64,000 nucleotides of DNA. Source: Hymenobacter crusticola (GTDB lineage: Bacteria > Bacteroidota > Bacteroidia > Cytophagales > Hymenobacteraceae). The notes beneath the pieces were generated by a model. It was not told where the DNA came from, searched no databases, and saw nothing but the letters and a program-made list of their open reading frames with translations. Made by a program: the position numbers and the translations under genes. The stretch covers positions 124,001 to 188,000 of the forward strand of contig NZ_MTSE01000002.1 of the NCBI RefSeq assembly GCF_002154225.1. Reading direction: 5' to 3'. Positions 34,877-47,142 of this stretch are shown in pieces; position 1 is the first letter of the stretch, and each line of letters begins with the position of its first letter.

Positions 34877-37800
34877 TTGGCTACACCGAAAGCAGAGGCT
34901 TTGCAGAAAGCCGACGAGCGAATCAACTTCGCCAAGATTAGGAAAGTTATTGAATACCCAGACTTCCTGGACGTGCAGCTGCAATCGTTCCAGGATTTCT
35001 TTCAGTTGGAAACTGCGGCGGAAAGCCGTGCCGACGAAGGTTTGTTTAAGGTATTCGCGGAGAACTTCCCGATTTCGGACTCGCGCGAAAACTTCGTGTT
35101 AGAGTTCATTGACTACCATGTCGATCCACCAAAGTATTCGGTTGATGAATGCATTGACCGTGGCTTGACATATTCAGTACCGTTGAAGGCTAAATTACGT
35201 CTGATCTGCAATGATACGGACAATGAAGACTTCGAGACAATTGAGCAAGAGGTTTTCTTAGGGAATATTCCCTATATGACCGAGAAAGGATCTTTCGTAA
35301 TCAATGGTGCTGAGCGTGTTATTGTTTCGCAGTTACACCGGTCGCCAGGCGTGTTCTTTGCGCAAAGCAAACACACTAACGGTACTAAACTGTATTCAGC
35401 TCGCATTATTCCGTTCAAAGGTTCATGGATTGAATTTGCTACGGACGTAAACAACGTGATGTATGCGTACATCGACCGGAAGAAGAAGTTTCCAGTAACA
35501 ACGTTGTTACGTGCTATCGGTTACGGCACTGATAAAGACATTCTCGATTTATTTGGTCTGTCGGAGGAAGTGAAAGCTGATAAAAAGAGCCTTAAGAAAG
35601 CAGTAGGGCGTAAGCTAGCTGCTCGGGTGCTCCGCACTTGGACAGAAGACTTCGTGGACGAGGATACAGGTGAAGTTGTATCTATTGACCGGAACGAGGT
35701 ATTACTAGAGCGTGACTCTACGATTGAAGAGGAAGATATCGACACAATCCTGAATGCAGGAGCTAAGTCGGTAATTCTGCATCGCGAAAACGTTAACATT
35801 GCGGATTTCGCGATTATTTATAATACGCTCCAGAAGGATAATTCTAACTCGGAGAAGGAAGCAGTCGAGCAGATCTATCGTCAACTTCGAAATACAGAGG
35901 CGCCTGATGAAGAAACTGCTCGTGACATTATTCAAAAGCTGTTCTTCTCTGACAAGCGTTATGACTTAGGCGATGTTGGCCGTTACCGGATCAACAAAAA
36001 GCTAGGACTCGACAAAAACTGGGAGGCTCGGGTATTAACGAATGAGGACATTGTGCTCATTGTAAAATACTTGATTGGTCTAATCAATTCGAAAGCTGTA
36101 GTCGATGATATCGACCACTTATCCAATCGTCGAGTACGTACGGTAGGGGAGCAACTTTACGCCCAATTTGGTGTAGGTTTGGCTCGTATGGCGCGCACTA
36201 TTAAGGAGCGCATGAACGTACGTGATAACGAGGACTTCAAGCCTGTTGATTTGATCAACGCTCGTACCTTATCGAGTGTGATTAACTCATTTTTTGGTAC
36301 GAACCAGCTTTCTCAGTTCATGGACCAGACTAACCCGTTGGCTGAGGTGACGCACAAGCGTCGCGTTTCAGCTCTTGGGCCAGGAGGTCTATCGCGTGAA
36401 CGTGCTGGCTTCGAAGTGCGTGACGTACACTATACGCACTATGGCCGTCTATGCACTATTGAGACACCAGAAGGACCTAACATTGGTTTGATCTCATCCT
36501 TATGCGTGCATGCTCGCGTGAATGGCATGGGCTTCATCGAAACACCTTACCGTGCTGTAAAAGAAGGGAAGGTCGACGTAAGTGAGCAGGTAAAATACTT
36601 AACTGCAGAGGAAGAAGATACGCATCACATTGCTCAGGCTAATGCTCGAATTGATGAAGATGGTAACTTCCTGTCGGAACTAGTAAAAGGCAGATTTGAA
36701 GGTGACTTCCCAGTGGTTGAGCCTGGCGAATACTCCTATATGGACGTAGCGCCGAACCAGATTGTATCGGTAGCTGCCTCGCTAATTCCATTCTTGGAAC
36801 ACGATGACGCCAACCGTGCGCTGATGGGTTCGAACATGCAACGTCAGGCAGTACCATTGCTCCGCCCACAGGCGCCTATCGTAGGTACCGGTTTGGAAGG
36901 TCGCACGGCTATTGACTCACGCACGTTGGTGGTAGCCGAGGGCACTGGTGTTATCGATTATGTTGATGCGAACAAGATCATTGTTAAGTATGACTTGACG
37001 CAAGAAGATATTTTGGTAAGCTTCGACGCTGAACGTGTAACTTACGACTTGATCAAGTTTCGCCGCACCAACCAAGATACTTGCATCAACCTGACCCCAA
37101 TTGTAAAGCGTGGCGAGCGCGTTGAAAAGGGACAACCCTTGTGCGAAGGTTATGGTACCAACAATGGTGAGCTAGCCCTAGGTCGTAATATGCAGGTGGC
37201 TTTTATGCCATGGCAGGGTTATAACTTTGAGGATGCCATCGTTATCTCGGAGCGTGTGGTTCGTGACGACATTTTCACCTCTATTCACATTGAAGAATTT
37301 GAGCTGGAAGTACGCGAGACCAAGCGTGGTGAGGAAGAATTAACGTCGGAGATTCCAAACGTAAGTGAAGAAGCTGTTCGCAATCTTGACGACAACGGTA
37401 TCATCCGTTTGGGCGCTGAGGTAAAAGAAGGCGATATTCTTATCGGTAAAATTACGCCTAAAGGAGAAACTGATCCGACTCCGGAAGAGAAATTGCTCCG
37501 TGCCATATTTGGTGACAAAGCAGGTGATGTGAAAGACGCCTCACTTAAGGCGCCACCCTCACTTAACGGCGTAGTTATTGGTACCAAGTTATTCTCGCGT
37601 CCAAAGAAGGATAAGAACTTGCGCGCTAAGTCGAAGAAGGAAGTAGAAGAGTTGAAAGACCGCTATGCCCAAGAACTTCGTGGTGTAAAAGCAGTGATGG
37701 TTGACAAACTAGTGCAATTGCTGGAAGGCAAGACCTCACAGGGGGTAAAGCATAAGTTTGGCGACGAAATCCTGTCTAAAGGTGCTAAGTTTGGCAAGAA

Positions 37801-38767
37801 GAACATTACAGAGGCCCTCTTCCCTGAGAAGAATCCTTACAAGGATGAGAGCAACTATGCTGTACCAGAAGAGGTAAATATGTTCAAAGACCTCATTCTA
37901 GAAAATTGGACTGCTGATGAGAAAGTGAATGGGATGGTGCTACAATTGGTGAAAAACTACACCAAGCGTCGCAACAATATCACTGCTCGCTTCAAGCGCG
38001 ACCGATTCACTCTGGAGGTAGGTGATGAGCTTCCAGCAGGTATTGTTCAGCTTGCCAAAGTATATATCGCTAAGAAGCGTAAGCTGAAAGTAGGTGATAA
38101 GATGGCTGGTCGTCACGGTAACAAAGGGGTAGTAGCCCGTATCGTTCGCGACGAGGATATGCCTTTCTTGCCTGATGGTACTCCTATGGATATCGTGCTC
38201 AATCCGCTCGGTGTGCCTAGCCGTATGAACATCGGGCAGATCTACGAGACCGTACTAGGATGGGCTGGTTTGAAACTAGGTCGCACATATGCTACTCCAA
38301 TCTTCGATGGCGCCACCGAAGAAGAAGTATCGCGTGAATTAACAGAGGCTGGCCTGCCACGTTTTGGCCGTGCTTACTTGCATGATGGTCTGACGGGTGA
38401 CCGTTTCGACCAACCGGTAACTGTAGGCGTGATCTACATGCTGAAGCTAGGTCACTTAGTTGACGATAAGATGCACGCTCGCTCCATTGGGCCATACTCG
38501 CTCATCACGCAGCAGCCGCTGGGTGGTAAAGCGCAGTTCGGTGGTCAGCGCTTCGGTGAGATGGAAGTGTGGGCACTAGAAGCCTTCGGAGCTTCTAACG
38601 TACTGCAAGAAATCCTAACTGTGAAGTCAGATGACGTAATTGGCCGTGCCAAGGCGTATGAGGCTATCGTAAAAGGTGACGTGCTTCCCAAGCCAAATAT
38701 TCCAGAGTCATTTAACGTGCTCATTCACGAGTTGCGTGGTCTGGCCTTGGAAATTACGCTTGATTAG
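34877..38767 (+). CDS. rpoB: RNA polymerase beta subunit
   Basis: A 1296-residue beta subunit. The rifampicin-pocket region is intact ([25 protein letters not shown] about residues 474-498, then [19 protein letters not shown]). Further landmarks are [31 protein letters not shown] and [24 protein letters not shown] near the C-terminus. The only in-frame start fitting the family N-terminus ([19 protein letters not shown]) is a TTG at 34877, preceded by no Shine-Dalgarno sequence. An out-of-frame ATG at 34816 is not used. Followed by a hairpin and rpoC. Confidence 0.97.
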   Translation: MATPKAEALQKADERINFAKIRKVIEYPDFLDVQLQSFQDFFQLETAAESRADEGLFKVFAENFPISDSRENFVLEFIDYHVDPPKYSVDECIDRGLTYSVPLKAKLRLICNDTDNEDFETIEQEVFLGNIPYMTEKGSFVINGAERVIVSQLHRSPGVFFAQSKHTNGTKLYSARIIPFKGSWIEFATDVNNVMYAYIDRKKKFPVTTLLRAIGYGTDKDILDLFGLSEEVKADKKSLKKAVGRKLAARVLRTWTEDFVDEDTGEVVSIDRNEVLLERDSTIEEEDIDTILNAGAKSVILHRENVNIADFAIIYNTLQKDNSNSEKEAVEQIYRQLRNTEAPDEETARDIIQKLFFSDKRYDLGDVGRYRINKKLGLDKNWEARVLTNEDIVLIVKYLIGLINSKAVVDDIDHLSNRRVRTVGEQLYAQFGVGLARMARTIKERMNVRDNEDFKPVDLINARTLSSVINSFFGTNQLSQFMDQTNPLAEVTHKRRVSALGPGGLSRERAGFEVRDVHYTHYGRLCTIETPEGPNIGLISSLCVHARVNGMGFIETPYRAVKEGKVDVSEQVKYLTAEEEDTHHIAQANARIDEDGNFLSELVKGRFEGDFPVVEPGEYSYMDVAPNQIVSVAASLIPFLEHDDANRALMGSNMQRQAVPLLRPQAPIVGTGLEGRTAIDSRTLVVAEGTGVIDYVDANKIIVKYDLTQEDILVSFDAERVTYDLIKFRRTNQDTCINLTPIVKRGERVEKGQPLCEGYGTNNGELALGRNMQVAFMPWQGYNFEDAIVISERVVRDDIFTSIHIEEFELEVRETKRGEEELTSEIPNVSEEAVRNLDDNGIIRLGAEVKEGDILIGKITPKGETDPTPEEKLLRAIFGDKAGDVKDASLKAPPSLNGVVIGTKLFSRPKKDKNLRAKSKKEVEELKDRYAQELRGVKAVMVDKLVQLLEGKTSQGVKHKFGDEILSKGAKFGKKNITEALFPEKNPYKDESNYAVPEEVNMFKDLILENWTADEKVNGMVLQLVKNYTKRRNNITARFKRDRFTLEVGDELPAGIVQLAKVYIAKKRKLKVGDKMAGRHGNKGVVARIVRDEDMPFLPDGTPMDIVLNPLGVPSRMNIGQIYETVLGWAGLKLGRTYATPIFDGATEEEVSRELTEAGLPRFGRAYLHDGLTGDRFDQPVTVGVIYMLKLGHLVDDKMHARSIGPYSLITQQPLGGKAQFGGQRFGEMEVWALEAFGASNVLQEILTVKSDDVIGRAKAYEAIVKGDVLPKPNIPESFNVLIHELRGLALEITLD

Positions 38768-38775
38768 ATACAGTA

Positions 38776-38815
38776 AGGTACGACTCAACTCCATCACATG
38801 GAACGAGTCGTACCT
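38776..38815 (+). other. Hairpin between rpoB and rpoC
   Basis: Eleven-base perfect arms AGGTACGACTC / GAGTCGTACCT (38776-38786 and 38805-38815) with an 18-base loop. No T-run follows, so an RNA processing or stability element is more likely than a terminator. Confidence 0.6.
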
Positions 38816-38882
38816 CTTCTAATGTTACCCTAGGCTGCAAGGCATATTTTCTTCCGACATAAGTTTTTATAAAAACGACAGC

Positions 38883-41800
38883 ATGGCGTTTGCAAAAAAT
38901 AAAAAACTGGTGCAGGATTTCTCGAAAGTTACTATCTCGCTGGCCTCGCCCGAATCCATTTTGGAGCGGTCGAACGGCGAAGTGGTGAAACCCGAGACGA
39001 TCAACTACCGGACGTACAAGCCTGAAATGGGTGGCTTGTTCTGCGAGCGGATTTTCGGTCCTGTGAAGGATTGGGAATGCCACTGCGGCAAATACAAGCG
39101 CATCCGTTATAAAGGCATTATCTGCGACCGTTGTGGCGTAGAAGTGACTGAGAAAAAGGTGCGTCGTGAGCGGATGGGCCACATAGAGCTAGTAGTACCT
39201 GTTGCGCACATCTGGTACTTCAAATCCTTACCCAATAAAATTGGCTACCTGCTGGGCCTGCCCACCAAAAAGCTAGACCAGATCATCTACTACGAACGGT
39301 ATGTAGTGGTACAGCCTGGTGTACTAGCTGAGGAAGGTGTACAGCAACTCGACTTTCTTACGGAAGATGAGTACCTCGACATCATCGACAAGCTCCCCCG
39401 TGAGAACCAGATGCTGCCAAATGAAGACCCCAATAAATTTATCGCCCGGATGGGTGCTGATGCGTTACAACTTCTGTTGGAACGTACCAACCTAGATGAG
39501 CTTTCTTACTCTCTCCGCGACTCTGCTGCTCACGAGACTTCGCAACAGCGTAAAGCTGAAGCATTGAAGCGCCTGCGTGTAGTAGAAGCGTTCCGCGATG
39601 CAGCTACCCGCATCGAGAACAAGCCAGAGTGGATGGTAATCCGCATGGTACCGGTAATTCCCCCGGAATTGCGTCCTCTCGTTCCGTTGGATGGTGGCCG
39701 TTTTGCTACCTCCGACTTGAATGACCTGTACCGTCGCGTAATCATCCGCAACAACCGCTTGAAGCGCCTGATCGAAATCAAGGCACCTGAAGTGATTTTA
39801 CGCAATGAGAAGCGTATGTTACAGGAAGCTGTTGATTCGCTGTTCGACAACTCGCGTAAGGTGAACGCCGTGCGCGCCGAAGGCAACCGTGCTCTGAAGT
39901 CGCTATCCGATATGCTGAAAGGCAAGCAGGGTCGCTTCCGTCAGAACTTGCTCGGTAAGCGTGTTGACTACTCTGGCCGTTCGGTTATTGTCGTTGGTCC
40001 TGAGCTGAAGCTGCACGAATGCGGTCTGCCCAAGAATATGGCTGCTGAGCTGTTCAAGCCCTTCATCATCCGTAAGCTTATTGAGCGTGGTATTGTGAAG
40101 ACGGTGAAGTCGGCGAAGAAGATTGTTGACCGTAAAGATGCTGTGGTATGGGACATCTTGGAGAACGTTTTAAAGGGACACCCTGTCCTGCTGAACCGTG
40201 CTCCTACGCTACACCGCCTAGGCATCCAGGCTTTCCAGCCTCGCCTTATTGAGGGCAAAGCTATCCAGTTGCACCCACTTGTTTGTACGGCTTTTAACGC
40301 TGACTTTGACGGTGACCAAATGGCTGTACACGTTCCTTTGGGACCAGCTGCCATCCTGGAAGCCTCAATGCTCATGCTGGCTTCGCATAATATCTTGAAC
40401 CCTGCCAACGGGGCACCTATTGCGGTACCATCACAGGACATGGTGTTAGGTCTGTATTACGTAACCAAAGGGAAACGTAGCACCGATGATGAGCAAGTAC
40501 AAGGCGAAGGTCGCATGTTCTACTCCGATGAGGAAGTGGTAATTGCCCTCAACGAAGGTCAGCTTTCGAAGCATGCTTACATTAAGGTACGGACGAAAGT
40601 GCGTGACGAGAATGATGAGCTTGTAACGAAAGTTATCGAAACTGTTGCTGGTCGTGTGCTATTCAACCAGCTTGTACCAGAAGAAGTAGGTTTCGTTGAT
40701 GAACTTCTAACGAAGAAAAAGCTTCAGCAAATCATCTCGCTGGTTTTCAAGCGCTCGGGCATGGCTCGTACTGCTCAATTCCTTGATGATATTAAGACCC
40801 TAGGTTTTCAGTCTGCTTACAAAGGCGGTCTGTCAATGGGTCTCGGTGATATCCAGATTCCTGCTGAGAAAGACGCTCTTGTAGCTCAAGCTCAAGCTGA
40901 CGTAGCTGCTGTAACGCAGAACTACCAGATGGGTCTGATTACGGATAACGAGCGTTACAACCAAGTTATCGACATCTGGACGCGTATCAACAATCAGATC
41001 ACAGAGACGCTGATGGGTCGCCTTGAAAAGGAGAACCAGGGCTTCAACTCGATCTACATGATGATGCACTCTGGTGCTCGTGGTTCACGTGAGCAGATTC
41101 GTCAGCTAGGTGGTATGCGAGGCCTAATGGCCAAGCCTCAAAAGTCGTTGCAAGGTTCGGTAGGCGAGATTATCGAAAACCCAATCCTGTCTAACTTCAA
41201 AGAAGGTCTAGACGTTATTGAGTACTTTATCTCAACTCACGGTGCTCGTAAAGGTCTGGCTGATACTGCCCTGAAAACGGCGGATGCTGGCTACTTGACT
41301 CGTCGTCTAGTAGATGTATCACAAGATGTAATCGTGAATGAAGTAGACTGCGGTACGCTACGTGGCCTTGAAGTTTCAGCTTTGAAGGACAATGAAGATA
41401 TCGTAGAATCCTTGGCTGAGCGCATCTTAGGTCGCGTAGCAGTTCATGACGTGGTTCACCCAGTAACGGATGAAGTGATTCTGCCGGCTGGTGAGGAAAT
41501 CACTGAGGAGTATACTCGTTTGATTGACAATGCTGGCATCGAAACGGTCGAAATTCGTTCGGTACTTACTTGTGAATCAAAACGAGGCATCTGTGCTAAG
41601 TGCTACGGTCGTAACCTGTCTTCTGGCCGTATGGTACAGAAAGGTGAGGCGGTAGGTGTTATCGCTGCACAATCTATCGGTGAGCCTGGTACCCAGTTAA
41701 CGCTACGTACGTTCCACGTAGGTGGTACTGCCTCCAACATTGCTGTTGAGGCTAGCATTCGTGCGAAATTCAATGGTGCAGTAGAGTTCGAAGACATTCG

Positions 41801-43232
41801 TACAGTTGACAGTACCAACGCAGAAGGTGAGAAGGTAAAAGTCGTGATGGGCCGCTCAGGTGAAATCCGGATTGTGGAGCCTAACACGGGCAAAGTATAC
41901 ATCTCAAACCACGTTCCTTACGGCTCTTTCCTCTATGTTGACGAAGGTCAGCAAGTAGACAAAGGCTTCGTGATGTGTAACTGGGATCCATACAACGCTG
42001 TTATCCTCGCTGAGTTCGATGGTACAGTCCAGTACGACGCCATCACAGAAGGTGTCACCTACCGTGAGGAGTCAGATGAGCAAACTGGTCACCGCGAAAA
42101 GGTTATTATCGAATCGCGAGACAAAACGCAGAACCCCTCAATCATCGTGAAGCCTGGAAAATCAGGTGACACTGAAGGTCAAAAGGGCTATAGCATCCCA
42201 GTTGGTTCGCACATTAATGTGGAGAACGGTGATAAGATCAAAGCTGGTCATATCCTAGCTAAGATTCCACGGGCTGTCGGCAAGACGCGTGACATCACAG
42301 GTGGTCTACCTCGCGTTACTGAGCTGTTTGAGGCACGTAACCCATCAAACCCGGCTGTTGTCTCGGAAATCGATGGTGTTGTAACTTACGGTACTGTAAA
42401 GCGTGGTAACCGTGAAATCTTTGTCGAGTCGAAAGACGGGGTAAAGAAGAAATACATGGTACCGTTGTCTAAGCACATCCTAGTGCAAGACAACGACTTC
42501 GTACGCGCTGGTATGCCGCTTTCAGATGGTGCTATCACACCAACTGATATCTTGAACATTCAGGGGCCAGGTGCTGTGCAAGAGTACCTAGTGAACGAGA
42601 TTCAGGAAGTATACCGTCTGCAGGGTGTAAAGATCAACGATAAGCACATTGAGGTGGTAGTTCGCCAAATGATGCAAAAAGTGGTTATCCTTGATGCTGG
42701 TGATACTACTTTCCTAGAGAATCAAGTAATCGATAAGATTACGTTCATGGAAGAGAATGATACCATTATCGACATGAAGGTAGTTACCGAGGCAGGTGAT
42801 TCTCCAAACTTGAAGCCTGGTCAGATTGTGAGTGCTCGTCGCCTGCGCGATGAAAACTCTAGTCTGAAGCGTCGCGATCTTAAGTTGGTGCAGGTACGTG
42901 AAGCACAACCCGCTGTATCACGTCCTACGCTACAAGGCATCACGCAAGCTTCATTAGGTACGCAGTCGTTCATCTCAGCTGCATCTTTCCAAGAAACGAC
43001 GAAGGTGCTTTCAGAAGCCGCCATCCGTGGCAAAGCTGACGAATTGCTGGGTCTAAAGGAAAATGTAATTGTAGGTCACCTCATTCCGGCTGGTACTGGT
43101 TTGCGTGAGTACACGCGCCAAGTTGTTGGCTCGAAGGAAGAATTGGAAGCACTACAAGCTGCGAAAGCCGAGGCCCCAGAGCCGAAACGCGCTTCACGAG
43201 CTAGCAAGCGTGAGGCTTCTGTACAAGAGTAA
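38883..43232 (+). CDS. rpoC: RNA polymerase beta' subunit
   Basis: A 1449-residue beta' subunit. The N-terminal zinc finger is [20 protein letters not shown], the catalytic magnesium loop is [15 protein letters not shown], the bridge-helix region includes [19 protein letters not shown], and the second zinc site is [15 protein letters not shown] with an upstream CGTLRG. It is intact. The end is a charged low-complexity tail ([22 protein letters not shown]). Confidence 0.98.
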   Translation: MAFAKNKKLVQDFSKVTISLASPESILERSNGEVVKPETINYRTYKPEMGGLFCERIFGPVKDWECHCGKYKRIRYKGIICDRCGVEVTEKKVRRERMGHIELVVPVAHIWYFKSLPNKIGYLLGLPTKKLDQIIYYERYVVVQPGVLAEEGVQQLDFLTEDEYLDIIDKLPRENQMLPNEDPNKFIARMGADALQLLLERTNLDELSYSLRDSAAHETSQQRKAEALKRLRVVEAFRDAATRIENKPEWMVIRMVPVIPPELRPLVPLDGGRFATSDLNDLYRRVIIRNNRLKRLIEIKAPEVILRNEKRMLQEAVDSLFDNSRKVNAVRAEGNRALKSLSDMLKGKQGRFRQNLLGKRVDYSGRSVIVVGPELKLHECGLPKNMAAELFKPFIIRKLIERGIVKTVKSAKKIVDRKDAVVWDILENVLKGHPVLLNRAPTLHRLGIQAFQPRLIEGKAIQLHPLVCTAFNADFDGDQMAVHVPLGPAAILEASMLMLASHNILNPANGAPIAVPSQDMVLGLYYVTKGKRSTDDEQVQGEGRMFYSDEEVVIALNEGQLSKHAYIKVRTKVRDENDELVTKVIETVAGRVLFNQLVPEEVGFVDELLTKKKLQQIISLVFKRSGMARTAQFLDDIKTLGFQSAYKGGLSMGLGDIQIPAEKDALVAQAQADVAAVTQNYQMGLITDNERYNQVIDIWTRINNQITETLMGRLEKENQGFNSIYMMMHSGARGSREQIRQLGGMRGLMAKPQKSLQGSVGEIIENPILSNFKEGLDVIEYFISTHGARKGLADTALKTADAGYLTRRLVDVSQDVIVNEVDCGTLRGLEVSALKDNEDIVESLAERILGRVAVHDVVHPVTDEVILPAGEEITEEYTRLIDNAGIETVEIRSVLTCESKRGICAKCYGRNLSSGRMVQKGEAVGVIAAQSIGEPGTQLTLRTFHVGGTASNIAVEASIRAKFNGAVEFEDIRTVDSTNAEGEKVKVVMGRSGEIRIVEPNTGKVYISNHVPYGSFLYVDEGQQVDKGFVMCNWDPYNAVILAEFDGTVQYDAITEGVTYREESDEQTGHREKVIIESRDKTQNPSIIVKPGKSGDTEGQKGYSIPVGSHINVENGDKIKAGHILAKIPRAVGKTRDITGGLPRVTELFEARNPSNPAVVSEIDGVVTYGTVKRGNREIFVESKDGVKKKYMVPLSKHILVQDNDFVRAGMPLSDGAITPTDILNIQGPGAVQEYLVNEIQEVYRLQGVKINDKHIEVVVRQMMQKVVILDAGDTTFLENQVIDKITFMEENDTIIDMKVVTEAGDSPNLKPGQIVSARRLRDENSSLKRRDLKLVQVREAQPAVSRPTLQGITQASLGTQSFISAASFQETTKVLSEAAIRGKADELLGLKENVIVGHLIPAGTGLREYTRQVVGSKEELEALQAAKAEAPEPKRASRASKREASVQE

Positions 43233-43254
43233 TATTGTGTTTAATGATTAAGGG

Positions 43255-43290
43255 AAAGCCGGCTAGGATGACTAGCTGGCTTTTTCTTTT
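43255..43290 (+). terminator. Terminator of the rplKAJL-rpoBC operon
   Basis: AAAGCCGGCTAG (43255-43266) pairs with CTAGCTGGCTTT (43272-43283) with a single G-U pair and a five-base loop. TTCTTTTT follows. It lies 22 bases after rpoC. Confidence 0.9.
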
Positions 43291-43334
43291 TAGTAGTTTT
43301 AGCAATCCATCTATTCTCAAACAGCCTACAAGCC

Positions 43335-43670
43335 ATGGAACAAGATCCTTCTGACCTAAATAATCCCCAAGACCCTACTGCCATTAATATAGAGTTGCCA
43401 GAAGCTATTGCAGAAGGCGAGTATGTAAATCTAGCTATGATCGCTCACAGTAGCAGTGAGTTTGTGATAGACTTTATACGGATGATGCCAGGCGTACCAA
43501 AGGCTAAAGTGAAATCACGTATCGTCCTCACACCAGAGCATGCGAAACGTCTATTAAGCGCACTTGGCGACAATGTGACCCGTTTTGAGCAGACCTTTGG
43601 CACGATCAAGCAACATTCTGATGTACCTAGTTTTCCAATGAACTTTGGTGGAACGATGGGAGAAGCGTAA
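43335..43670 (+). CDS. DUF3467 domain protein
   Basis: A 111-residue soluble protein. The DUF3467 core reads YVNLAMIAHSSSEFVIDFIRMMPG, then KVKSRIVLTPEHAKRLLSALGDNV, about residues 34-85. Function is unknown. Its place immediately after rpoC is, as far as I recall, conserved in Bacteroidota, which hints at a role near transcription or translation. It lies behind the rpoC terminator. 233 bases separate it from rpsL, where a new promoter is seen. Confidence 0.85.
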   Translation: MEQDPSDLNNPQDPTAINIELPEAIAEGEYVNLAMIAHSSSEFVIDFIRMMPGVPKAKVKSRIVLTPEHAKRLLSALGDNVTRFEQTFGTIKQHSDVPSFPMNFGGTMGEA

Positions 43671-43822
43671 TAACTAGAAGTAGACCTAGAACAAGAAAGT
43701 ATATTATCTGTGGCACACCAATTCTAGCTTGAAATAAGAAAGTGTTGAGTAAGCTATACTTAAGTGTTAAAACCAATGAAAGCAGATCTTAGCGTTTCTA
43801 TAAAATTATCTATTTCAACCTG

Positions 43823-43854
43823 TTTGCTATTCTAAACAAGAACCTCTACCTTTG
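43823..43854 (+). promoter_or_regulatory. Bacteroidota-type promoter of the str operon (rpsL)
   Basis: TTTG at 43823-43826, a 20-base spacer, then TACCTTTG at 43847-43854. This lies 50 bases before the rpsL ATG and marks a new transcript for rpsL-rpsG-fusA-rpsJ. Confidence 0.82.
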
Positions 43855-43903
43855 CAAGCCTAATTTTTTGGGAGAGAACCCCCCTCGACAAACCATTCTA
43901 TAG

Positions 43904-44332
43904 ATGCCAACCATCAATCAATTAGTACGAAAAGGAAGAGAGAAGCTGACGACCAAGTCGAAGTCGCCTGCTCTTGATTCTTGCCCGCAGCGCCGTGGCG
44001 TGTGCACCCGTGTATACACCACTACGCCCAAGAAGCCGAACTCGGCCATGCGTAAAGTCGCTCGTGTGCGTCTCACCAATGGCAAAGAAGTCAACGCCTA
44101 CATCCCAGGCGAAGGCCACAACCTGCAGGAGCACTCTATCGTGCTGATTCGCGGTGGCCGTGTGAAAGACCTGCCAGGTGTACGTTACCATATCATTCGT
44201 GGCGCTCTTGATACTGCCGGTGTAAACGGCCGTTTGCAGCGCCGCTCGAAGTATGGAGCTAAGCGTCCAAAGCCAGGTCAACCAGTAGCAACTGGTAAAG
44301 GCGGTAAACCAGCACCCGGTAAGAAGAAATAA
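43904..44332 (+). CDS. rpsL: 30S ribosomal protein S12
   Basis: A 142-residue decoding-centre protein. [18 protein letters not shown] and [18 protein letters not shown] carry the two Lys residues whose change gives streptomycin resistance elsewhere; both are wild type. The C-terminal tail ([20 protein letters not shown]) is a basic extension. First gene of the str operon. Confidence 0.98.
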   Translation: MPTINQLVRKGREKLTTKSKSPALDSCPQRRGVCTRVYTTTPKKPNSAMRKVARVRLTNGKEVNAYIPGEGHNLQEHSIVLIRGGRVKDLPGVRYHIIRGALDTAGVNGRLQRRSKYGAKRPKPGQPVATGKGGKPAPGKKK

Positions 44333-44349
44333 GCTAGTAGGGAGTAATT

Positions 44350-44400
44350 GGTATTGAGTGTTGAGACCCGTTCTCTTCTCAATACTTGATACTCAATACC
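44350..44400 (+). repeat. Inverted and direct GTATTGAG/CTCAATAC units between rpsL and rpsG
   Basis: GGTATTGAGT (44350-44359) pairs with ACTCAATACC (44391-44400), and an inner TTGAGA (44361-44366) pairs with TCTCAA (44377-44382), giving a bulged hairpin. CTCAATAC appears twice (44378-44385 and 44392-44399), followed by a shortened CTAATAC. The end is 12 bases before the rpsG start. Confidence 0.7.
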
Positions 44401-44411
44401 TAATACTAACC

Positions 44412-44879
44412 ATGAGAAAGTCAAAACCAAAAAAGCGCATTCTCCTGCCTGATCCTAAGTACAAGGAGACGCTAGTAACCCGTTTCGTAAACTACATGAT
44501 GTACGACGGGAAAAAGAACCTCGCTTATACTATTTTCTATGATGCTTGCGAATTAGTAGAGCAGCGTACCAAGGAAAATGGCTTAGAGCAATGGCGTAAA
44601 GCGCTGAACAATGTGATGCCCAGCGTGGAAGTGAAAAGCCGCCGTGTAGGTGGTGCTACCTTTCAAGTTCCAATTGAAGTACGCGCCGATCGTAAGATCT
44701 CAGTTGGAATGAAGTGGATGATCCAGTACGCACGCCGTCGTGGTGAAAAAACCATGAAGGATAAATTAGCTGGAGAAATCATTGCAGCTGCTAAAGGTGA
44801 AGGTGCTTCGGTTAAGAAGAAGGATGACACCCACCGGATGGCAGAAGCTAACAAAGCTTTCTCGCACTTCCGATTCTAG
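44412..44879 (+). CDS. rpsG: 30S ribosomal protein S7
   Basis: A 155-residue primary binder of the 3' domain of 16S rRNA. The start [19 protein letters not shown] at 44412 is the usual family beginning; an upstream in-frame start at 44358 would translate the repeat and is unlikely. [18 protein letters not shown] and [14 protein letters not shown] are typical. In E. coli S7 is the translational regulator of this operon and binds the rpsL-rpsG gap, where a repeat-built hairpin is seen here. Confidence 0.97.
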   Translation: MRKSKPKKRILLPDPKYKETLVTRFVNYMMYDGKKNLAYTIFYDACELVEQRTKENGLEQWRKALNNVMPSVEVKSRRVGGATFQVPIEVRADRKISVGMKWMIQYARRRGEKTMKDKLAGEIIAAAKGEGASVKKKDDTHRMAEANKAFSHFRF

Positions 44880-44895
44880 TATTAGCAATTTCTGA

Positions 44896-44962
44896 AAGCT
44901 AGGGGACTTAAAGTCTTAATTCTATGTTTAGACAATAGTTAAGACTTTAAGTCCCCTAGCTT
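44896..44962 (+). repeat. 24-bp perfect inverted repeat between rpsG and fusA
   Basis: Two 24-base arms, 44896-44919 and 44939-44962, are perfectly complementary with a 19-base loop. No long T-run follows. The structure fills most of the 101-base gap between the two genes. Confidence 0.85.
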
Positions 44963-44980
44963 CTAAAATTCAACAAGAAA

Positions 44981-47122
44981 ATGGCTAAGCAAGACCTTAA
45001 ATACCTCCGCAATATTGGCATTATGGCGCACATTGACGCCGGTAAAACCACAACTTCGGAGCGCATTCTTTATTATACTGGTAAAACCCACAAAATCGGT
45101 GAGGTGCACGAAGGTGCAGCTACGATGGACTGGATGGAGCAGGAGCAGGAGCGGGGTATCACAATTACCTCAGCTGCTACTACAACTTTTTGGAACTACC
45201 CTACTGACGAAAAAGGTGATCCTACGTCGGAAACGAAGCAGTATAAGATCAACTTGATCGATACTCCTGGTCACGTAGACTTCACTGTAGAAGTAGAACG
45301 TTCATTGCGTGTACTAGATGGTGCAGTAGCCCTTTTCTGTGCTGTATCTGGAGTAGAACCTCAGTCGGAGACTGTATGGCGTCAAGCGGATAAATATAAG
45401 GTGCCGCGTATTTGTTTCGTTAACAAAATGGACCGTGCCGGCGCTGACTTTTTCAAAGCTGTTGCTGAGATTAAGGACAAGTTAGGCGCTAATCCAGTAC
45501 CTCTGCAAATTCCTATTGGAGCTGAAGACACGTTTAAGGGTGTTGTAGACTTGCTCACGGGCAAAGCCATCGTATGGGATGACGCTACCCAAGGGAAGTC
45601 ATACCATGAGATTCCAGTACCCGAAGATCTAGTGGATACCGTTGCAGAATGGCGTCAGAAATTAGTAGAAAGCGTAGCTGAATATGATGATGCGCTACTC
45701 GAAAAGTTCTTCGACGATCCAGACAGTATCACCCGCGAGGAAATGATGGTGGTAATCCGTAAAGCGGTTATCGACATGAAATTCTCTCCGGTAATGTGCG
45801 GCTCGGCATTTAAGAACAAAGGTGTTCAATCGATGCTAGACGGTGTAATGGCATATTTGCCTTCACCACTGGATATGCCTCCTATCATTGGTACGAATCC
45901 CGATACCAACGAAGAAGAGGTTCGTCAGCCTACTACAGATGCACCTTTCTCAGCATTGGCATTTAAGATTGCTACTGACCCATTTGTAGGACGTTTGTGC
46001 TTCTTCCGTTGCTATAGTGGTGTATTGGAGGCAGGTTCTTATGTATTTAATAACCGGACTGAGAAAAAGGAACGTATCTCGCGCTTGATGCAGATGCACT
46101 CCAATAAGCAGAACCCAATTGACCGCCTAGAGGCTGGTGACATCGGGGCAGGCGTTGGCTTTAAAGACATCAAAACAGGCGATACACTTACCGATGAGAA
46201 GAACAAACTAGTTCTCGAGTCAATGAGTTTCCCTGAACCGGTTATCGGTTATGCTATTGAGCCCAAAACTCAGGCTGACGTTGATAAAATGGGCATGGCT
46301 ATCGCCAAGTTGGTTGAAGAAGACCCAACCTTGACAGTGCAGACTGACCCAGAAACTGGGCAAACAGTACTTCGTGGTATGGGCGAGCTACACCTTGAAA
46401 TTATTATCGACCGCATGCGTCGTGAATTTAAGGTAGAGATCAACCAAGGTGCTCCCCAGGTTGCTTATAAAGAGGTACTAACCAAAAAGGTTGAGCACCG
46501 TGAAACTTATAAAAAGCAAACGGGTGGTCGCGGTAAATTCGGTGATATCGTTTTCGAACTTGGCCCGAAAGAAACAGAGCCAGAGAAACCTGGGTTTGAG
46601 TTTGACAACGCCATCGTAGGTGGTGTTATCCCACGTGAATTTATTGCCCCCATCCAGAAGGGATTTGAGGAAGCCATGAAGAATGGTCCTCTAGCTGGCT
46701 TCCCTGTTGAAGGCATGAAAGTACGTTTGTTCCATGGATCTTACCATGATGTTGACTCTGACGCTCTGTCGTTCGAATTAGCTGCACGTGGTGGCTTCCG
46801 TGAGGCAGCTCGTCAAGCTGGACCTAAACTTCTCGAGCCAATTATGGCGGTAGAAGTAGTTTGTCCAGATGAGTATACAGGTCCTGTAACTGGCGACTTA
46901 AACCGCCGACGTGGCTTGATGAAGGGCATGGATACGAAGGCCGGTGCTCAACTTATCAAAGCTGACGTACCTCTCTCTGAGTTGTTTGGTTATGTAACCG
47001 ATCTACGTACCATATCTTCAGGTCGTGCTTCCGCTTCGCTCACGTTCTCGCACTACGAGCAAGTGCCTCAGAACTTAGCAGAGGGCATTATCGCTAAAAC
47101 GAAAGGTAACGCTGTCCGCTAA
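44981..47122 (+). CDS. fusA: Elongation factor G
   Basis: A 713-residue translocation GTPase. The P-loop is AHIDAGKTT, switch I is [15 protein letters not shown]3 is DTPGHVDF and G4 is NKMDR. Domains II-V follow, with [12 protein letters not shown] (domain III) and [20 protein letters not shown] near the end. The G domain has a normal insertion with [24 protein letters not shown]. Confidence 0.98.
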   Translation: MAKQDLKYLRNIGIMAHIDAGKTTTSERILYYTGKTHKIGEVHEGAATMDWMEQEQERGITITSAATTTFWNYPTDEKGDPTSETKQYKINLIDTPGHVDFTVEVERSLRVLDGAVALFCAVSGVEPQSETVWRQADKYKVPRICFVNKMDRAGADFFKAVAEIKDKLGANPVPLQIPIGAEDTFKGVVDLLTGKAIVWDDATQGKSYHEIPVPEDLVDTVAEWRQKLVESVAEYDDALLEKFFDDPDSITREEMMVVIRKAVIDMKFSPVMCGSAFKNKGVQSMLDGVMAYLPSPLDMPPIIGTNPDTNEEEVRQPTTDAPFSALAFKIATDPFVGRLCFFRCYSGVLEAGSYVFNNRTEKKERISRLMQMHSNKQNPIDRLEAGDIGAGVGFKDIKTGDTLTDEKNKLVLESMSFPEPVIGYAIEPKTQADVDKMGMAIAKLVEEDPTLTVQTDPETGQTVLRGMGELHLEIIIDRMRREFKVEINQGAPQVAYKEVLTKKVEHRETYKKQTGGRGKFGDIVFELGPKETEPEKPGFEFDNAIVGGVIPREFIAPIQKGFEEAMKNGPLAGFPVEGMKVRLFHGSYHDVDSDALSFELAARGGFREAARQAGPKLLEPIMAVEVVCPDEYTGPVTGDLNRRRGLMKGMDTKAGAQLIKADVPLSELFGYVTDLRTISSGRASASLTFSHYEQVPQNLAEGIIAKTKGNAVR

Positions 47123-47142
47123 TTGCTTTCAGACTAAGAAAA

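Noticed and set aside
34759..34941. A short plus-strand frame before rpoB starting with Met-Asn-Cys-Pro
   Set aside because: It is out of frame with rpoB, has no family resemblance, and crosses the attenuator leader and rpoB start.
44341..44411. CRISPR-like short repeats before rpsG
   Set aside because: Units are eight bases, only two or three copies, partly inverted, with no spacers of regular length; not a CRISPR array.
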